NCBI GenBank assembly: GCA_030530875.1
Contig: JAUMUD010000015.1
Location: 1-48,848, forward strand
Source: Corynebacterium sp.
GTDB lineage: Bacteria; Actinomycetota; Actinomycetes; Mycobacteriales; Mycobacteriaceae
DNA length: 48,848 bases
Direction of reading: 5' to 3'
Part shown: one piece after another, positions 10,528 through 20,100 of the stretch
How positions within the stretch are numbered: the first letter of the stretch is position 1
Layout of the letters: each line of letters begins with the position of its first letter
Made by a program: the position numbers and the translations under genes
The notes under the pieces: model-generated
Told to the model about the DNA's origin: nothing
Databases searched by the model: none
What the model saw: the letters and a program-made list of their open reading frames with translations, nothing else

Positions 10528-10790
10528 AAAAAATGCTAGCCACAGCGTTAAGTGCTGTGGCTAGCGTCCATTGGTATCTGAAATCCGCCGGGGGATACCC
10601 AGATGCCCTAACATAGAAAAGTAGGTGCCAAATGTCCTATCCATCACGTCCGCATCTGTATGCTCAGCGGGATTGAACTTGTAGCTCCGGGATGACGGGG
10701 CAGTATGTACTACTATCCGCCAGGTCGCTTTCACCCGTGCGACCTTGATTAGAAGAGTAGCAAGCGGTCCGGACATTAATTCTTTATGAG
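10528..10790 (-). ncRNA. Candidate small RNA, copy B, ending in a minus-strand terminator
   Basis: This is the second unit. The hairpin AGGTCGC/GCGACCT lies at 10722-10745 with the same ten-base loop as copy A. The terminator stem is a perfect 12-bp GCTAGCCACAGC/GCTGTGGCTAGC (10535-10565) followed by six T on the minus strand (10528-10533). The middle bases of the terminator differ from copy A. The stem is improved rather than broken, as expected if the structure is under selection. A 71-codon minus-strand frame covers the unit, but its last half has no counterpart in copy A. Confidence 0.45.
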
Positions 10791-11150
10791 GCTATTGCTG
10801 CAGGTAGCCAAGGGTATTGGGTGTTAACTATGTTATGGGGCTAGTGGGGCGTTTAGCGCGTGGTGGGGTGATTGAAAAGTGTGATGCGGTTTTGTTGGCT
10901 GTGATAGTGTGTCGCGCATTTGGGTGGGGTATGGTGCAATGCGCCAGTTTTCTGTTATTTTATGCGAGAGTATGAATCCCTAGTTTTGTAGGCGAAAGAT
11001 CTCTAGGGTAAAACCACATATACCCATCTAAGTGATTTTCAGGAAAATTTTTATGTTCTGACCAGGTGCAACAGATAAAGCCTATTTGCAAAGTGGGATT
11101 CTTTAGTATTCATTATCGAATTATAAAATACAGAATTCGACCCGTGCGCA

Positions 11151-11206
11151 GGCCGCTCAAAACAGGCGACTCAACATAGGCCATTCAAAACAGGCCGCTC
11201 AAAATA
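11151..11206. repeat. Four tandem copies of a 14-base repeat
   Basis: Units start at 11151, 11165, 11179 and 11193 with the form GGCCGCTCAAAACA. Copies 1 and 4 differ at one base, copies 2 and 3 at two to four bases. The array lies in AT-rich DNA with no gene on either strand. Confidence 0.75.
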
Positions 11207-11257
11207 GCAATCCGGCACCAGTAAACAAGGCAATCTAGCCCAAGCGCCACAAAATTA

Positions 11258-11380
11258 CAAATATAAAGGGCCAACCCCTAAGGGCTGGCCCGACAAGAAA
11301 GGAGTCCTATCACGAACACAGAACTCATGGGATGGCTTGTTGGGGCGCCAGGTTGCTTTCACCCGTGCAACCTTAAGGAC
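11258..11380 (-). ncRNA. Candidate RNA element, diverged third copy of the hairpin-terminator unit
   Basis: The stem-loop AGGTTGC/GCAACCT at 11350-11373 has the same ten-base loop as copies A and B. Both arms changed together (C to T on one side, G to A on the other), so pairing is kept. A different but equally placed terminator follows: GGGCCAGCCC with GGGTTGGCCC (11268-11291), then a T-rich run on the minus strand. This unit sits directly downstream of the HtaA-like gene (stop at 11443) and could also serve as the structured 3' end of that mRNA. Confidence 0.45.
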
Positions 11381-11442
11381 ATTATACCAGGAAATGGCGT
11401 TAGCGCAATAGTTTTATTCCATCAGCCTAATTCCTGAGATTT

Positions 11443-12357
11443 TTACTTCTTCAGCAGGCGGTAAATGAGGTAACCAATTACGCCAAGACCAAGCACGCCA
11501 CCGGCGATAATTGGGGCATTCTGCTGAGCCACGGTAGCCCAGCCATTGGCCTCATTGACCAGGCTAGAAGCAGGGTCGTTCTTAATCTGACCGGAGTATG
11601 GGGTAGCGGTCTTAGCAATACCGATGCTCAATGGATCAGGGGTCTTCTGCGCATTGCGGGAAGAATCCGTGGAGTAGAACCATGCACGCATATCCTGAGG
11701 CAGGAAGTTTACGAAATCAGCAGGCCAGGTGCCAGGATAATCCGGGGTGATGTCAATGGACCAGTAATTGCCATGGTCAACCACAGCGGAGTTAGCAAAA
11801 GTAGTCAGAGTTACGCGGGCAGGGCCATTAGCAGGACCATTACCCTTATCATCCACGTAGGTCACGTCAGCCACAATGGAGCCAGAGCCATTGGCGTTGC
11901 GGACGATGGTTGGCGAGCCCCAGTAAATCTTGATTGGGAGGAAAGAGTACATCTGGTACTCAACGCCACCAAGGAAGGAGACAGAGGCCTGGCCGGTAGC
12001 AGGGTCAAGGTAACCAAAGCCATTGTTGAGGTGCGTGGAGTTGGTCGCAGCATCATAAGTCGTGGCAGATTCATAGGTTGTCACAGACCAGTTACGCACA
12101 TACTGGTTAAAGGACCAGCCCATGGAGGCATTTTCAAAATACACAGAGCCAGGATTGCCCTGATTATGCCAGTTATTCAGATTGTCCTGGGCGAGCATTG
12201 CAGTGGTGGTACCCGTACGTGCCTGTTCGCTGCCATTGATGAGCTTGGTGCTGGAACCAAAAGGCATATCATCAGCATGGGCAGGGGCAGTAGCAAGGCC
12301 AAAAATAAGGCTGGTGCTCATAAGACCAGCAATTAGACCGCGAGATACACGCATCAT
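11443..12357 (-). CDS. Secreted HtaA-domain-like protein with C-terminal membrane anchor
   Basis: The protein has 304 residues. It carries a signal peptide cleaved after AHA near residue 28 and a C-terminal hydrophobic segment, IIAGGVLGLGVIGYLIY, followed by RLLKK, so it should be anchored to the membrane facing outward. The middle matches the pattern of corynebacterial HtaA heme-binding domains: a WSFNQYV-type N-terminal strand, then GFGYLDPATGQASVSFLGGVEY (split here as GFGYLDPATG and QASVSFLGGV), then a PTIV..NGSGSIVADVTYVDDKG block. The histidine that family members carry after the F-GGVHF-type strand is not obvious here (EYQMYSF instead), so heme binding is uncertain. Start ATG 12357 is followed by a second ATG. 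Its neighbours suggest a cell-surface role; iron control was not seen. Confidence 0.75.
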   Translation of the reverse strand: MMRVSRGLIAGLMSTSLIFGLATAPAHADDMPFGSSTKLINGSEQARTGTTTAMLAQDNLNNWHNQGNPGSVYFENASMGWSFNQYVRNWSVTTYESATTYDAATNSTHLNNGFGYLDPATGQASVSFLGGVEYQMYSFLPIKIYWGSPTIVRNANGSGSIVADVTYVDDKGNGPANGPARVTLTTFANSAVVDHGNYWSIDITPDYPGTWPADFVNFLPQDMRAWFYSTDSSRNAQKTPDPLSIGIAKTATPYSGQIKNDPASSLVNEANGWATVAQQNAPIIAGGVLGLGVIGYLIYRLLKK

Positions 12358-12644
12358 TGATAATTCTCTCTATCACTCGGAAGAAGTACATCCGCTACTC
12401 ATAGGTAGTGGAACTAAGCCTTAGTTTACATCAACCGGGGGTAATTTTTGACAGCGCTTTCCACCCAGTTAAATCCTTATAAACCCCTTAAAATCCTGCC
12501 CTGACGTTGATTTTTACCCCGCGCCCATCCGCACCACAAAATCGCACCGGGGGTAGTCCACATGCAAAAGTTATGAAATGCGGCCTTTGTAGGGTAAAAA
12601 TGATTTCAACCTTTTTCATTTCAATTCTTTGGAAGGGAGACCCC

Positions 12645-13793
12645 ATGACCGGCCGAATTTTCACCATTTCCCTGGCATTTGTTGGTCTTATTGTTGGAGC
12701 GGGCTTCGCTTCCGGCGCAGAGGTCAAACAGTACTTCGTCGCCTTCGGATCACTTGGCATGCTGGGCGCCATTATTGCCGCCATCATCATGGGCATTATT
12801 GGCTTCGCCATTCTTGAACTCGGAAGCTACCTTCAAGCAGCCGAACACACCGTGGTCTTTAACCGCATCTCCTCCCCAATCACCGCGAAACTTCTCGATG
12901 CCGCCGTAGTCATCAACCTCTTCTGCGTGGGCTTTGTGATGTTCGCCGGAGCGGGCTCAAATCTCAAGCAACAATTTGGCCTCCCAACATGGGTTGGAGC
13001 GACACTCATGCTCATCCTCATCATCGGCGCTGGCATGTTTGATGTGGAGAAAGCCAGCCGCATTATTGGCGGCATCACCCCATTCCTCATCTTCTTCCTC
13101 GTGCTTACCGCGATCTACATTGCTTTCAAGGCCGATTGGAACTTCCCACACCTCGATGAATCCGCCGCCACCGTGGAGACAACCCTTCCAAACTGGATTG
13201 TGTCCTCCATTAACTACGTGGGCTTTAGCGTCATCGTGGTAGTCTCCATGGCAATCTGCATTGGCGGTACCATGCTCTGCCCAAAGGAGGCCGGCCGTGG
13301 TGGTCTTGCCGGTGGCCTGCTCTTTGGCACACTTCTCTTCATCAGCGCAATGACCATGTATCTATCCGTGGATACCGTGGGCAATGAAGAGCTCCCAATG
13401 CTCGCAGTCATCAACTCCCTGCACCCCGCTCTTGGCCTTGCGATGGCCGTCGTCATCTACGGCATGATCTTCAACACCGCCTTCGGTATGTTCTACCCAC
13501 TGGGCAAGCGCATGAGTGCCAAGAAGCCGGAGCGCTTCCGCCTCTACTTCATTGGCATTACCCTTCTTGGCTTCGTGCTTAGCGCCGTAGGATTCAAGAA
13601 CCTCATTGGTTGGGTCTACCCAGCACTGGGCTATGCCGGCCTCGTACTTGCCGTAGTGATTTGCTATGGCTGGGTGCGTCACCGCAAGCAGATCAATGAA
13701 ACTGCTTCTTATCGAAGGGCCGTTGACGCACAGCAAAAAGACCACATCACGCTCGATACGCCGGTCTGGGTGCCGGATACCGTTCGTGATTAG
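12645..13793 (+). CDS. YkvI-like multi-pass membrane transporter
   Basis: The protein has 382 residues and about ten predicted membrane segments, beginning with ISLAFVGLIVGAGFASGAEV. The GAGFASG sequence in the first segment is the signature I associate with YkvI-type membrane proteins, distant relatives of the LeuT-fold transporters. The substrate is not known from sequence. The start at 12645 is chosen because GGAAGGGAG lies 6-8 bases upstream; a longer in-frame start at 12507 has no such site and would add a non-hydrophobic 46 residues. A strong terminator follows at 13815. The C-terminal tail from about residue 340 is polar and probably cytoplasmic. It lies next to the lysE/lysG export pair, but nothing ties it functionally to them. 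Confidence 0.8.
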   Translation: MTGRIFTISLAFVGLIVGAGFASGAEVKQYFVAFGSLGMLGAIIAAIIMGIIGFAILELGSYLQAAEHTVVFNRISSPITAKLLDAAVVINLFCVGFVMFAGAGSNLKQQFGLPTWVGATLMLILIIGAGMFDVEKASRIIGGITPFLIFFLVLTAIYIAFKADWNFPHLDESAATVETTLPNWIVSSINYVGFSVIVVVSMAICIGGTMLCPKEAGRGGLAGGLLFGTLLFISAMTMYLSVDTVGNEELPMLAVINSLHPALGLAMAVVIYGMIFNTAFGMFYPLGKRMSAKKPERFRLYFIGITLLGFVLSAVGFKNLIGWVYPALGYAGLVLAVVICYGWVRHRKQINETASYRRAVDAQQKDHITLDTPVWVPDTVRD

Positions 13794-13814
13794 TGGATGG
13801 ATAGAAAGAGTGAA

Positions 13815-13844
13815 GGCGCCGTTTTCTGTAACGGCGCCTTTTTG
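13815..13844 (+). terminator. Rho-independent terminator after the YkvI-like gene
   Basis: GGCGCCGTT and AACGGCGCC form a perfect 9-bp stem around a six-base loop, followed by five T. Because it is nearly symmetric it may also stop lysE transcription coming from the other side. Confidence 0.85.
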
Positions 13845-13901
13845 TGCAAGGAGGCTTGTGGTTTTGCTTGAAGTGTGGCTGCTGAATGTTGCCTGGTGAC
13901 T

Positions 13902-14609
13902 TTAGTGGGCTAGAAAAAGCAGGCGGAAGATGATGAAGAGCATGAAGCAACCAACGCCAATATTGAGGCCACGCCAGACCTTCGGGCTCTGCATTGGCTT
14001 GGAGAGAAGACGAGCACCAAAGCCAAGAGCAGGGAACCAGACCAAGGTGGCGCCAAGAGCGCCGAGGGCAAAGATCCACTGGGCAGCACCATTCTGTGCG
14101 GCAATGGAGCCGAACATGACCGTATCAATGATGGAGAGTGGGTTCAGCCATGTGAGAGCCAAAGCCGTAGTCGCAGCGGCAGCCGCAGTCATTGGAGCAG
14201 CCTTACGGGTGCGCTGCTGAACAGCTACAGCTGAATCGGCACTACGCCCAGTGGAAGTCGAAGAAACTTCAGGGTGAGATTCAATGTGGGAAGGAATATC
14301 TGTGCCGGGGGTATCCAAATCCATACCCTTCGCATGCACTGCATCCTTGAAGCAGGTATAAGCAAAGTAGAGAAGATAAATTGCGCCAAGCCACTTTAGA
14401 GTGGAGAGCAAGCCAGGAACATGGCTCACAACAGCGCTCACACCGGCAGTGCCGGCAACAACCAGGAACACATCACTAATCATGCAGACCGCAATAACTG
14501 GCAGCACATGAAGGCGACGGATGCCGGTCTTTAGAATAAAAATATTCTGCGGACCAATGGAGACCATGAGCGAAAGCCACAGCGTAAAACCGGAAATAGC
14601 AACATTCAT
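13902..14609 (-). CDS. lysE: LysE family basic amino acid exporter (lysine/arginine)
   Basis: The protein has 235 residues, close to C. glutamicum LysE (233). Recognisable parts are LSLMVSIGPQNIFILKTGIRR at the N-terminus (LysE signature SIGPQN), ISDVFLVVAGTAGV, a variable polar central loop, then LTWLNPLSIIDTV and a C-terminal SPKVWRGLNI stretch. Six membrane segments are expected in the inner membrane. LysE exports L-lysine and L-arginine when they accumulate, for example during peptide uptake. The start at 14609 has GAAGG just upstream and fits the family; an upstream start at 14693 would overlap lysG and add non-conserved residues. It is divergent from lysG with 69 bases between start codons, the arrangement in which LysG activates lysE. 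Confidence 0.93.
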   Translation of the reverse strand: MNVAISGFTLWLSLMVSIGPQNIFILKTGIRRLHVLPVIAVCMISDVFLVVAGTAGVSAVVSHVPGLLSTLKWLGAIYLLYFAYTCFKDAVHAKGMDLDTPGTDIPSHIESHPEVSSTSTGRSADSAVAVQQRTRKAAPMTAAAAATTALALTWLNPLSIIDTVMFGSIAAQNGAAQWIFALGALGATLVWFPALGFGARLLSKPMQSPKVWRGLNIGVGCFMLFIIFRLLFLAH

Positions 14610-14666
14610 GCCTTCAGTTTCGCCTACATTCCGATTAAAGTAAAATAAAGAAATCTTGATTTGCGT

Positions 14667-14679
14667 TAGAATAGCTTCA
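14667..14679 (+). promoter_or_regulatory. lysG -10 box, probably leaderless transcript
   Basis: TAGAAT at 14667-14672 is followed by six bases and the lysG ATG at 14679, so transcription would begin at or next to the start codon. No ribosome site precedes the ATG. The 69-base divergent region also has to hold the LysG operator for lysE. Confidence 0.5.
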
Positions 14680-15596
14680 TGAATCCTATTCACCTGCAGA
14701 CACTATTAGCCGTATTCGATGAAGGTACCTTTGAAGGGGCCGCTGACCACCTAGGAATTACCCCATCAGCGGTAAGCCAAAGAATTAAAGCCCTAGAGCA
14801 AAAAGCTGGCCGAGTATTAGTCCGAAGGGGAGTGCCAGCCATCCCCACCGAAGCCGGTGAAGTATTAGCCCAATCCGCACGCCGCATGGCACTTTTGCAG
14901 GCAGAGACAGAGCAACAGCTCTCAAGCCACTTAGCCTCAATCCCACTGAGTATCGCGGTCAACGCCGACTCCCTTGCCACCTGGTTCCCAGAGGTAATGA
15001 CAAAAGTCGCCAACCATGATGGCCTTACACTTCGCATGCGCATTGAAGATGAGTCCCAAACCCTCCATCTGCTACGAAGCGGTGACGTACTCGGGGCTAT
15101 TACCCGTGACTCAACCCCAGTAACAGGCTGCATCGTGGAAAGCCTCGGCACCATGGACTATTACCCCTGCATCGCGCCGGGCTTGCTCGCACGCTATACC
15201 CTCGAGGATTTAACCCCACAGCAGAAGAAGCAGATGACTGTTGTCGAGCGCATTGACTGGTCACAAATTCCAGGTCTTCGCTTTGGTCGTAATGATGCCA
15301 TCCAAGGCCGTGCCCTCGACCGCTACTGCCCAAAGTCTAAAGGCTTTGCGGCGCCAGTCAATGAGATTCCATCCTCCCAGGCCTTCCTTGATGCTGTGCG
15401 TGTTGGTCTTGGTTGGGGCATGCTTCCGGAGCAGCAAGCGGCCCCATTGTTGAAGGCTGGCACAGTGGTGCTCATTGATGATTATGTGGACAAGGTGGAG
15501 CTCTACTGGCAGCGCTGGCGTCTGGAGTCTCGTATCCTCGAGCAGCTCTCCGCCATTGTCATTGAAGCCGCCCATGCTGCGCTCACAACTGAATAA
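14679..15596 (+). CDS. lysG: LysG, LysR-type activator of lysE
   Basis: The 305-residue LysR-type regulator begins MNPIHLQTLLAVFDEGTFEG and has a winged helix-turn-helix at residues 5-65, with recognition helix ITPSAVSQRIKALEQ. The effector domain shows blocks shared with C. glutamicum LysG, such as NADSLATWFP, RRGVPAIPTEAG and a C-terminal YWQRWRLESR. The family member senses lysine, arginine, histidine or citrulline and switches on lysE. Its divergent position next to lysE supports the same job here. The gene seems to be translated from a leaderless message. Confidence 0.93.
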   Translation: MNPIHLQTLLAVFDEGTFEGAADHLGITPSAVSQRIKALEQKAGRVLVRRGVPAIPTEAGEVLAQSARRMALLQAETEQQLSSHLASIPLSIAVNADSLATWFPEVMTKVANHDGLTLRMRIEDESQTLHLLRSGDVLGAITRDSTPVTGCIVESLGTMDYYPCIAPGLLARYTLEDLTPQQKKQMTVVERIDWSQIPGLRFGRNDAIQGRALDRYCPKSKGFAAPVNEIPSSQAFLDAVRVGLGWGMLPEQQAAPLLKAGTVVLIDDYVDKVELYWQRWRLESRILEQLSAIVIEAAHAALTTE

Positions 15597-15688
15597 TTCG
15601 TGAATAATTGGTGTGTAGTCGGGGCTAATTAGGCCCCCTACCGGCGCGCCAATCCCAAGTAAGCGCACTACATTCTAATCTTTTAAGC

Positions 15689-16998
15689 ATGAATGACAAC
15701 TCTTCACGCCCAGTAGACGATCTCGATGACGTTGATGTCCCAACCTATGGTGGGGATCCCAACCCAACGCAGCGTGCCTATGAGCGGGCGGGTCGCGTTG
15801 CGCCAACCGTAATTACTCCGGGTGGTTCAAGAAGCCAGCTGAGCCTGCTAAGGAAGCAGATGAGCCAAAGGCTGCTGCTCCAGAGCAGAAGCCAGTGGAG
15901 TCTGATGTCAAGGTAGCTCCTGCAGCATCCGAGGCTCCAGAAGCTACCGAGCCAGCAGCTGATGCTGCGCCAGCACCAAAGGTAGAAACCGCTGAGCCAA
16001 AGCTCGCCGATGAAGCCTTCGAGCTCGTTGATGCTCCAACTACTCAGTTTGGTGTGCCAGCTTCCACTCCTGGCCCAACCCCATCTGCCAAGGAAGAAGC
16101 ACCTGAGGCTAAGGCTCCAGAGGTTTCCGCTTCTGATGATGCCATTCTGGATACTCCAATGATTCCTGACGATGATGCAGCAACCACGGTTATCCCAACC
16201 GTCTCTGGTGATGCACCTACCACCATCTTCCAGGACCCAATGCCACCAGTGGAGCACCCAACTGCACAGATTCCTGTAGTTCCAAATAATCCAGCTCCAG
16301 CACCTAACCCACAGGCTTATGGTGACTTTGCGCAGGGTTCCGTTCTTCCAGGTGCGCAGCCAGTGCAGCCAGAACAGCCACAGGGTCTGAGCTTTGAAAC
16401 TCCACAGGAAGTTCCACCAGCACCAACCAATGTGACTCTGCCAGGTTCCGTTCCACAGCAGGTTGCCCCACCGGCCCCAACTATCGTTGAGGAACGCCGT
16501 GGCACCATGGACTTCGGTATCTTCCTGCTGCGCCTGATTGTGGGTGCACTCTTTACCGTTCACTCCCTGGCAGTGTTCTTCCACTTCGGTGGTTCCACCG
16601 GCATCAACGGTCTGCAGCAGCAGTTCGAGTTTGCTCACACCACCTTCATGCCAATGGTGCTTCCTTGCCTTGAGCTCATCGCTGGTGTCTTCCTCATCCT
16701 CGGTCTTGCAAGCCCAGTGGCCAGTGCCCTTGGTATTGTTGCTGCCGCAACGACCACCACGGTGGATTACATCAATCATGATTGGTCTTCCAATGAGGTG
16801 ATTTTCTCCGCACTGTTGCTCGGCCTGGTTGTAGCCCTGCACTTCACCGGCCCAGGTCGCTGGAGCTTCGACTTCTCCCGTTCCTGGTCCAAGCGCCCAC
16901 TGGCCAGTGTGTGGATTTTCTTCGTGATTGGCGTTATCGCCGCAGTTGCCCTCTGGGTAGCTCTCGTGGGTGTTAACCCACTGGCAGTCACTACCTAG
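15689..16998 (+). CDS. DoxX family membrane protein with an apparent one-base frameshift
   Basis: A start at 15689 (TAATCT -10 box seven bases upstream, leaderless pattern) gives an N-terminus with DDVDVPTYGGDPNPTQRAYERAGR. This frame is lost soon after VITPGG near 15833. The next frame over continues as GWFKKPAEPAKEADEPK without any start codon of its own that has a ribosome site. One missing base around 15828-15834 would join them as PGWFKKPA. The downstream frame holds a long Ala/Pro/Glu-rich linker and then a DoxX domain with four membrane segments, starting at about 16507 (DFGIFLLRLIVGALF) and ending VWIFFVIGVIAAVALWVAL. DoxX proteins are membrane proteins linked to redox stress in mycobacteria. 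The break may be a real mutation or a sequencing error. The membrane domain itself is intact. A GTG at 15895 is a weak alternative start. Confidence 0.75.
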
Positions 16999-17018
16999 CA
17001 TTTAATATTCACACTCAA

Positions 17019-17055
17019 GCCCTGATTCGGTTCATTCTCCGAGTCAGGGCTTTTC
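17019..17055 (+). terminator. Rho-independent terminator after the DoxX gene
   Basis: GCCCTGATTCGG pairs with CCGAGTCAGGGC (one mismatch) around a short loop, followed by TTTTC. It separates the DoxX gene from the methylase gene. Confidence 0.75.
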
Positions 17056-17123
17056 TTTCGCGTTCTGTCATTATAATGACAGGAGTATTTCCCTTTTGCA
17101 CTCTAGGAGCGAGGTCCGACCCC

Positions 17124-20100
17124 ATGGCCATTTATGATTCGATTATCAATAATGACAACTTCGTGTCGGATTATTTCATGACTTCGGAGGACTCGAAGGG
17201 CACCTTCTACGGTGAGACCAAGAAGCGTATTGCGTACTGGAAGAAGGAACCAGGCGCTGAAATTCATAAGCGCTTGGCTAGTATGGTGACGCCATTCCTT
17301 ACGGAATTTGCTCAATTCAATGACGAGGGGCATGACCAGAGTATCCTCTACACCCTGCTCCACAACTTCATGGGCTTCCCGGAGGATCGCGTTATTCAGC
17401 ACGATCTTGCGACTGATGGTGATGCCTGCAAGGAATTCCTGCTCAAGGGCTATCTCGCTTCTGGCAACCACACTCTTTACCTCGATGCTACGGCAGTTGA
17501 TGCCTATGAGGACATTGTTAATGCGAAGCCGTTGACTCCAGTTGTGGTTGATGGCAAGCCGCAGGAGTGGAATATTTCAAAGACTTTGAGTCAGGTGTTC
17601 GCTCTGGATACCCCACCTGAATATGCGGTGGTTATTGCCGGTCAGTGGCTGTTGTTTACATCTCGTGAGGCATGGCCTTATGGCCGCTACCTTGCTGTCA
17701 ATATTCGCTGGGTGTGCGAGCAGAATGAAACCAAGACCGGCGGTCTTAATGACCTTGCAACCTGTATTTTTGTGATTGAGAATACGAGTAAGCACCTGGA
17801 TGGTTCGTGCTGGTGGGATAGTGTTCTGGAAGCCGCTAAGGAACACACCGCCAAGGTGTCAGGTTCTCTTCGCCATGCAGTACGCGACTGCGTTCAGATT
17901 CTCGGCAATGACGTGCTCCAGCGCAGGACTGCTCAAGGCCTCGAGAATACAGACGAGATCGCCGAAGAGCTTACCCGCGAAGCACTTCGCTACATGTACC
18001 GCATCCTCTTCATCCTCTTCGCCGAAGCATCCCCTGAACTCGGCGTTCTACCAGTGGGCACGGATGAGTACGACATGGGATACGGCCTTACCCGTCTCAC
18101 TAACCAGGTTCTTGAACGCCCGAATAACTACGCCGCTAACAACGGCACCTACCTCTACCAGTCCCTCGAAGTTCTCTTCGAGAATGTCAATGGTGGCTCG
18201 GATGTGTCCACCGAATTCGCCGAATACTATATGAGTTTTGCTGGTGTGGAAGCCGACATCTTCCTTCCGGAGAATACGAAGTATATTTCCGAGGTTGGAC
18301 TCTCTAACTCAGCGCTGCAGAAGATTCTCAACAAGCTGCTGCTTACGCCTAAGCCTGGTGATAAATCAGCTCGTGGTAAGAAGTCTGGGCGAGGTACTGG
18401 TCGCACCTCCAAGTCGACTGAACGTGGCTTTATTTCGTATGCCTCACTCGGCGTTACCGAGCTTGGTCAAGTTTACGAGGGCTTGATGTCCTATAAGGGC
18501 TTTATCGCCGAAGAGTCGCTGTACGAAGTGGCTCCGGGTGGTGATAATTCGCAGGGCTCGTGGATGATTCCGTGCCGTATTGCTGATGCGGATGAGAAGC
18601 GCTACCCAAAGACTGACATTGTCGGCTCCATTGATCCAGAAACTGGCGAATTCATGCCAGTATATTACCCGCAGGGTAGTTTTGTTTATCGCCAGTCTTC
18701 GTATGATCGTGAGCGTTCGGCCTCTTTCTATACACCTGAGGTTCTCACGAGTTTTGTGGTTGACCAGGCCCTTGAAGTGCTCGAAGAACAAGGTGCCATC
18801 AGCAAGGCTGAAGACTATCTGCATCTGAGTGTTTGTGAGCCTGCTATGGGTTCCGGTGCCTTCGCGGTCCAGGCTGTTCGCAAGCTTGCCGACCGCTATC
18901 TCACTATGCGTGAAGAAGAGCTTCGTAAAGAACTGGGAAGCAAATACGAAGCACTCGATCCGGAAGACCGACCCGAGGAACTTCAGAAGGTCAAAGCCTA
19001 TATTGCCCTGCGTAACGTCTACGGTGTGGACCTCAATAACACTGCTGTAGAGCTTGGTCAGATCGCTCTGTGGTTGGACGCGATGGTGAAGGGTCTTCGT
19101 GCCCCGTGGTTCGGACTTCACCTTCGTGCTGGCAACAGCCTGATTGGTGCCAGTCGAACTACCTTCAACGCCAAAGACCTTGCTAAAGACGCATCTAAAA
19201 AGAAGCCAGATTTCCGTTGGCTCGATACCCCAGCGGACAAATACGCTGCTAATGAAGATTTTGCAGGTAAGGTCTATAGCTTCCTGCTTCCTTCACCCAC
19301 ATGGGGCGCTGCAACTTCTAAGGTTGAGACTCATGTGAAGAAGCGATTTGGCGATGAAATTAAGAACCTCAATGCGTGGTCTAAATCTATCTCGAAGCCA
19401 GACTTACTCGCAGCCACTCCATTCGAAGTGAACCGCCAGTTCACAGTGAAGACTGCTACCGACTCCTCTAAGCACGTAGCCAGTGGCATTACGCGACTTG
19501 AATTCCTCGAGCAGCTTTCACTGCGCATTAACCAGTTGTGGGAGTTCGCTACCGTTCGTCTTCAGCTTGCAGAGAAGCAGATTGAGCGAGATTTCAACAT
19601 CCGTGGTTATAAGCCTGATACTGTTGACCGTCAGGCCAATCGCCAAATGATCGAAGCCTCATTGGATGATGCTAACAGTGCGCTTCAGCGCTTGAAGCTT
19701 GTGATGGATGCCTGGTGTGCTCTGAAATTCTGGTCGATCATCACCCCACACGACAATAACGGCAACAAGATCGTCCCGCCCTCTTATGATGAATGGCTCC
19801 AAACCATTGACCTCATTGTGGGTGAGTATGTCCCCGAGACCCAGGGCAAGAATGGGCAAATCTCCTTCGGTACCATCACCACCTGGAATACTCTTGAAGA
19901 AGCCGAACGCGATAATGCAGCTTTCGCATTCGCTGGACGCGGACAGGATGTTGAGAAGATTGTTGCTGATACTCCGTGGCTTCAGGTTGTACGGAAGCTT
20001 GCTTCGGAGCAGAATTTCTTCCACTGGGAGCTCATGTTCGCCCAAGTCTTCGCTAATGGCGGCTTCGACCTCGTCATCGGAAATCCTCCTTGGGTACGCC

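Larger units (their letters stand above)
10150..10850. repeat. Tandem duplication of a ~330-base non-coding unit (period 373-374)
   Basis: Two units share long identical blocks with an offset of 373-374 bases. Matching landmarks are GCTAGCCACAG at 10162 and 10535, a GGTATC/GATACC inverted pair just inside each unit, the stem-loop AGGTCGC/GCGACCT at 10348 and 10722, and GGTGTTAACTATGTT near the right end of each. The stem-loop end is nearly unchanged, while the middle differs at many positions and by small indels. A reading frame opened by one copy is not kept in the other, which argues for an RNA rather than a protein product. Confidence 0.8.

Noticed and set aside
10561-10776. A 71-codon minus-strand frame (MSGPLATLLIKV..) in the second RNA unit
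   Set aside because: The matching frame in the first unit stops after 46 codons and the shared middle has diverged with indels, while stems and loop are kept. An RNA explains the unit better than a protein.
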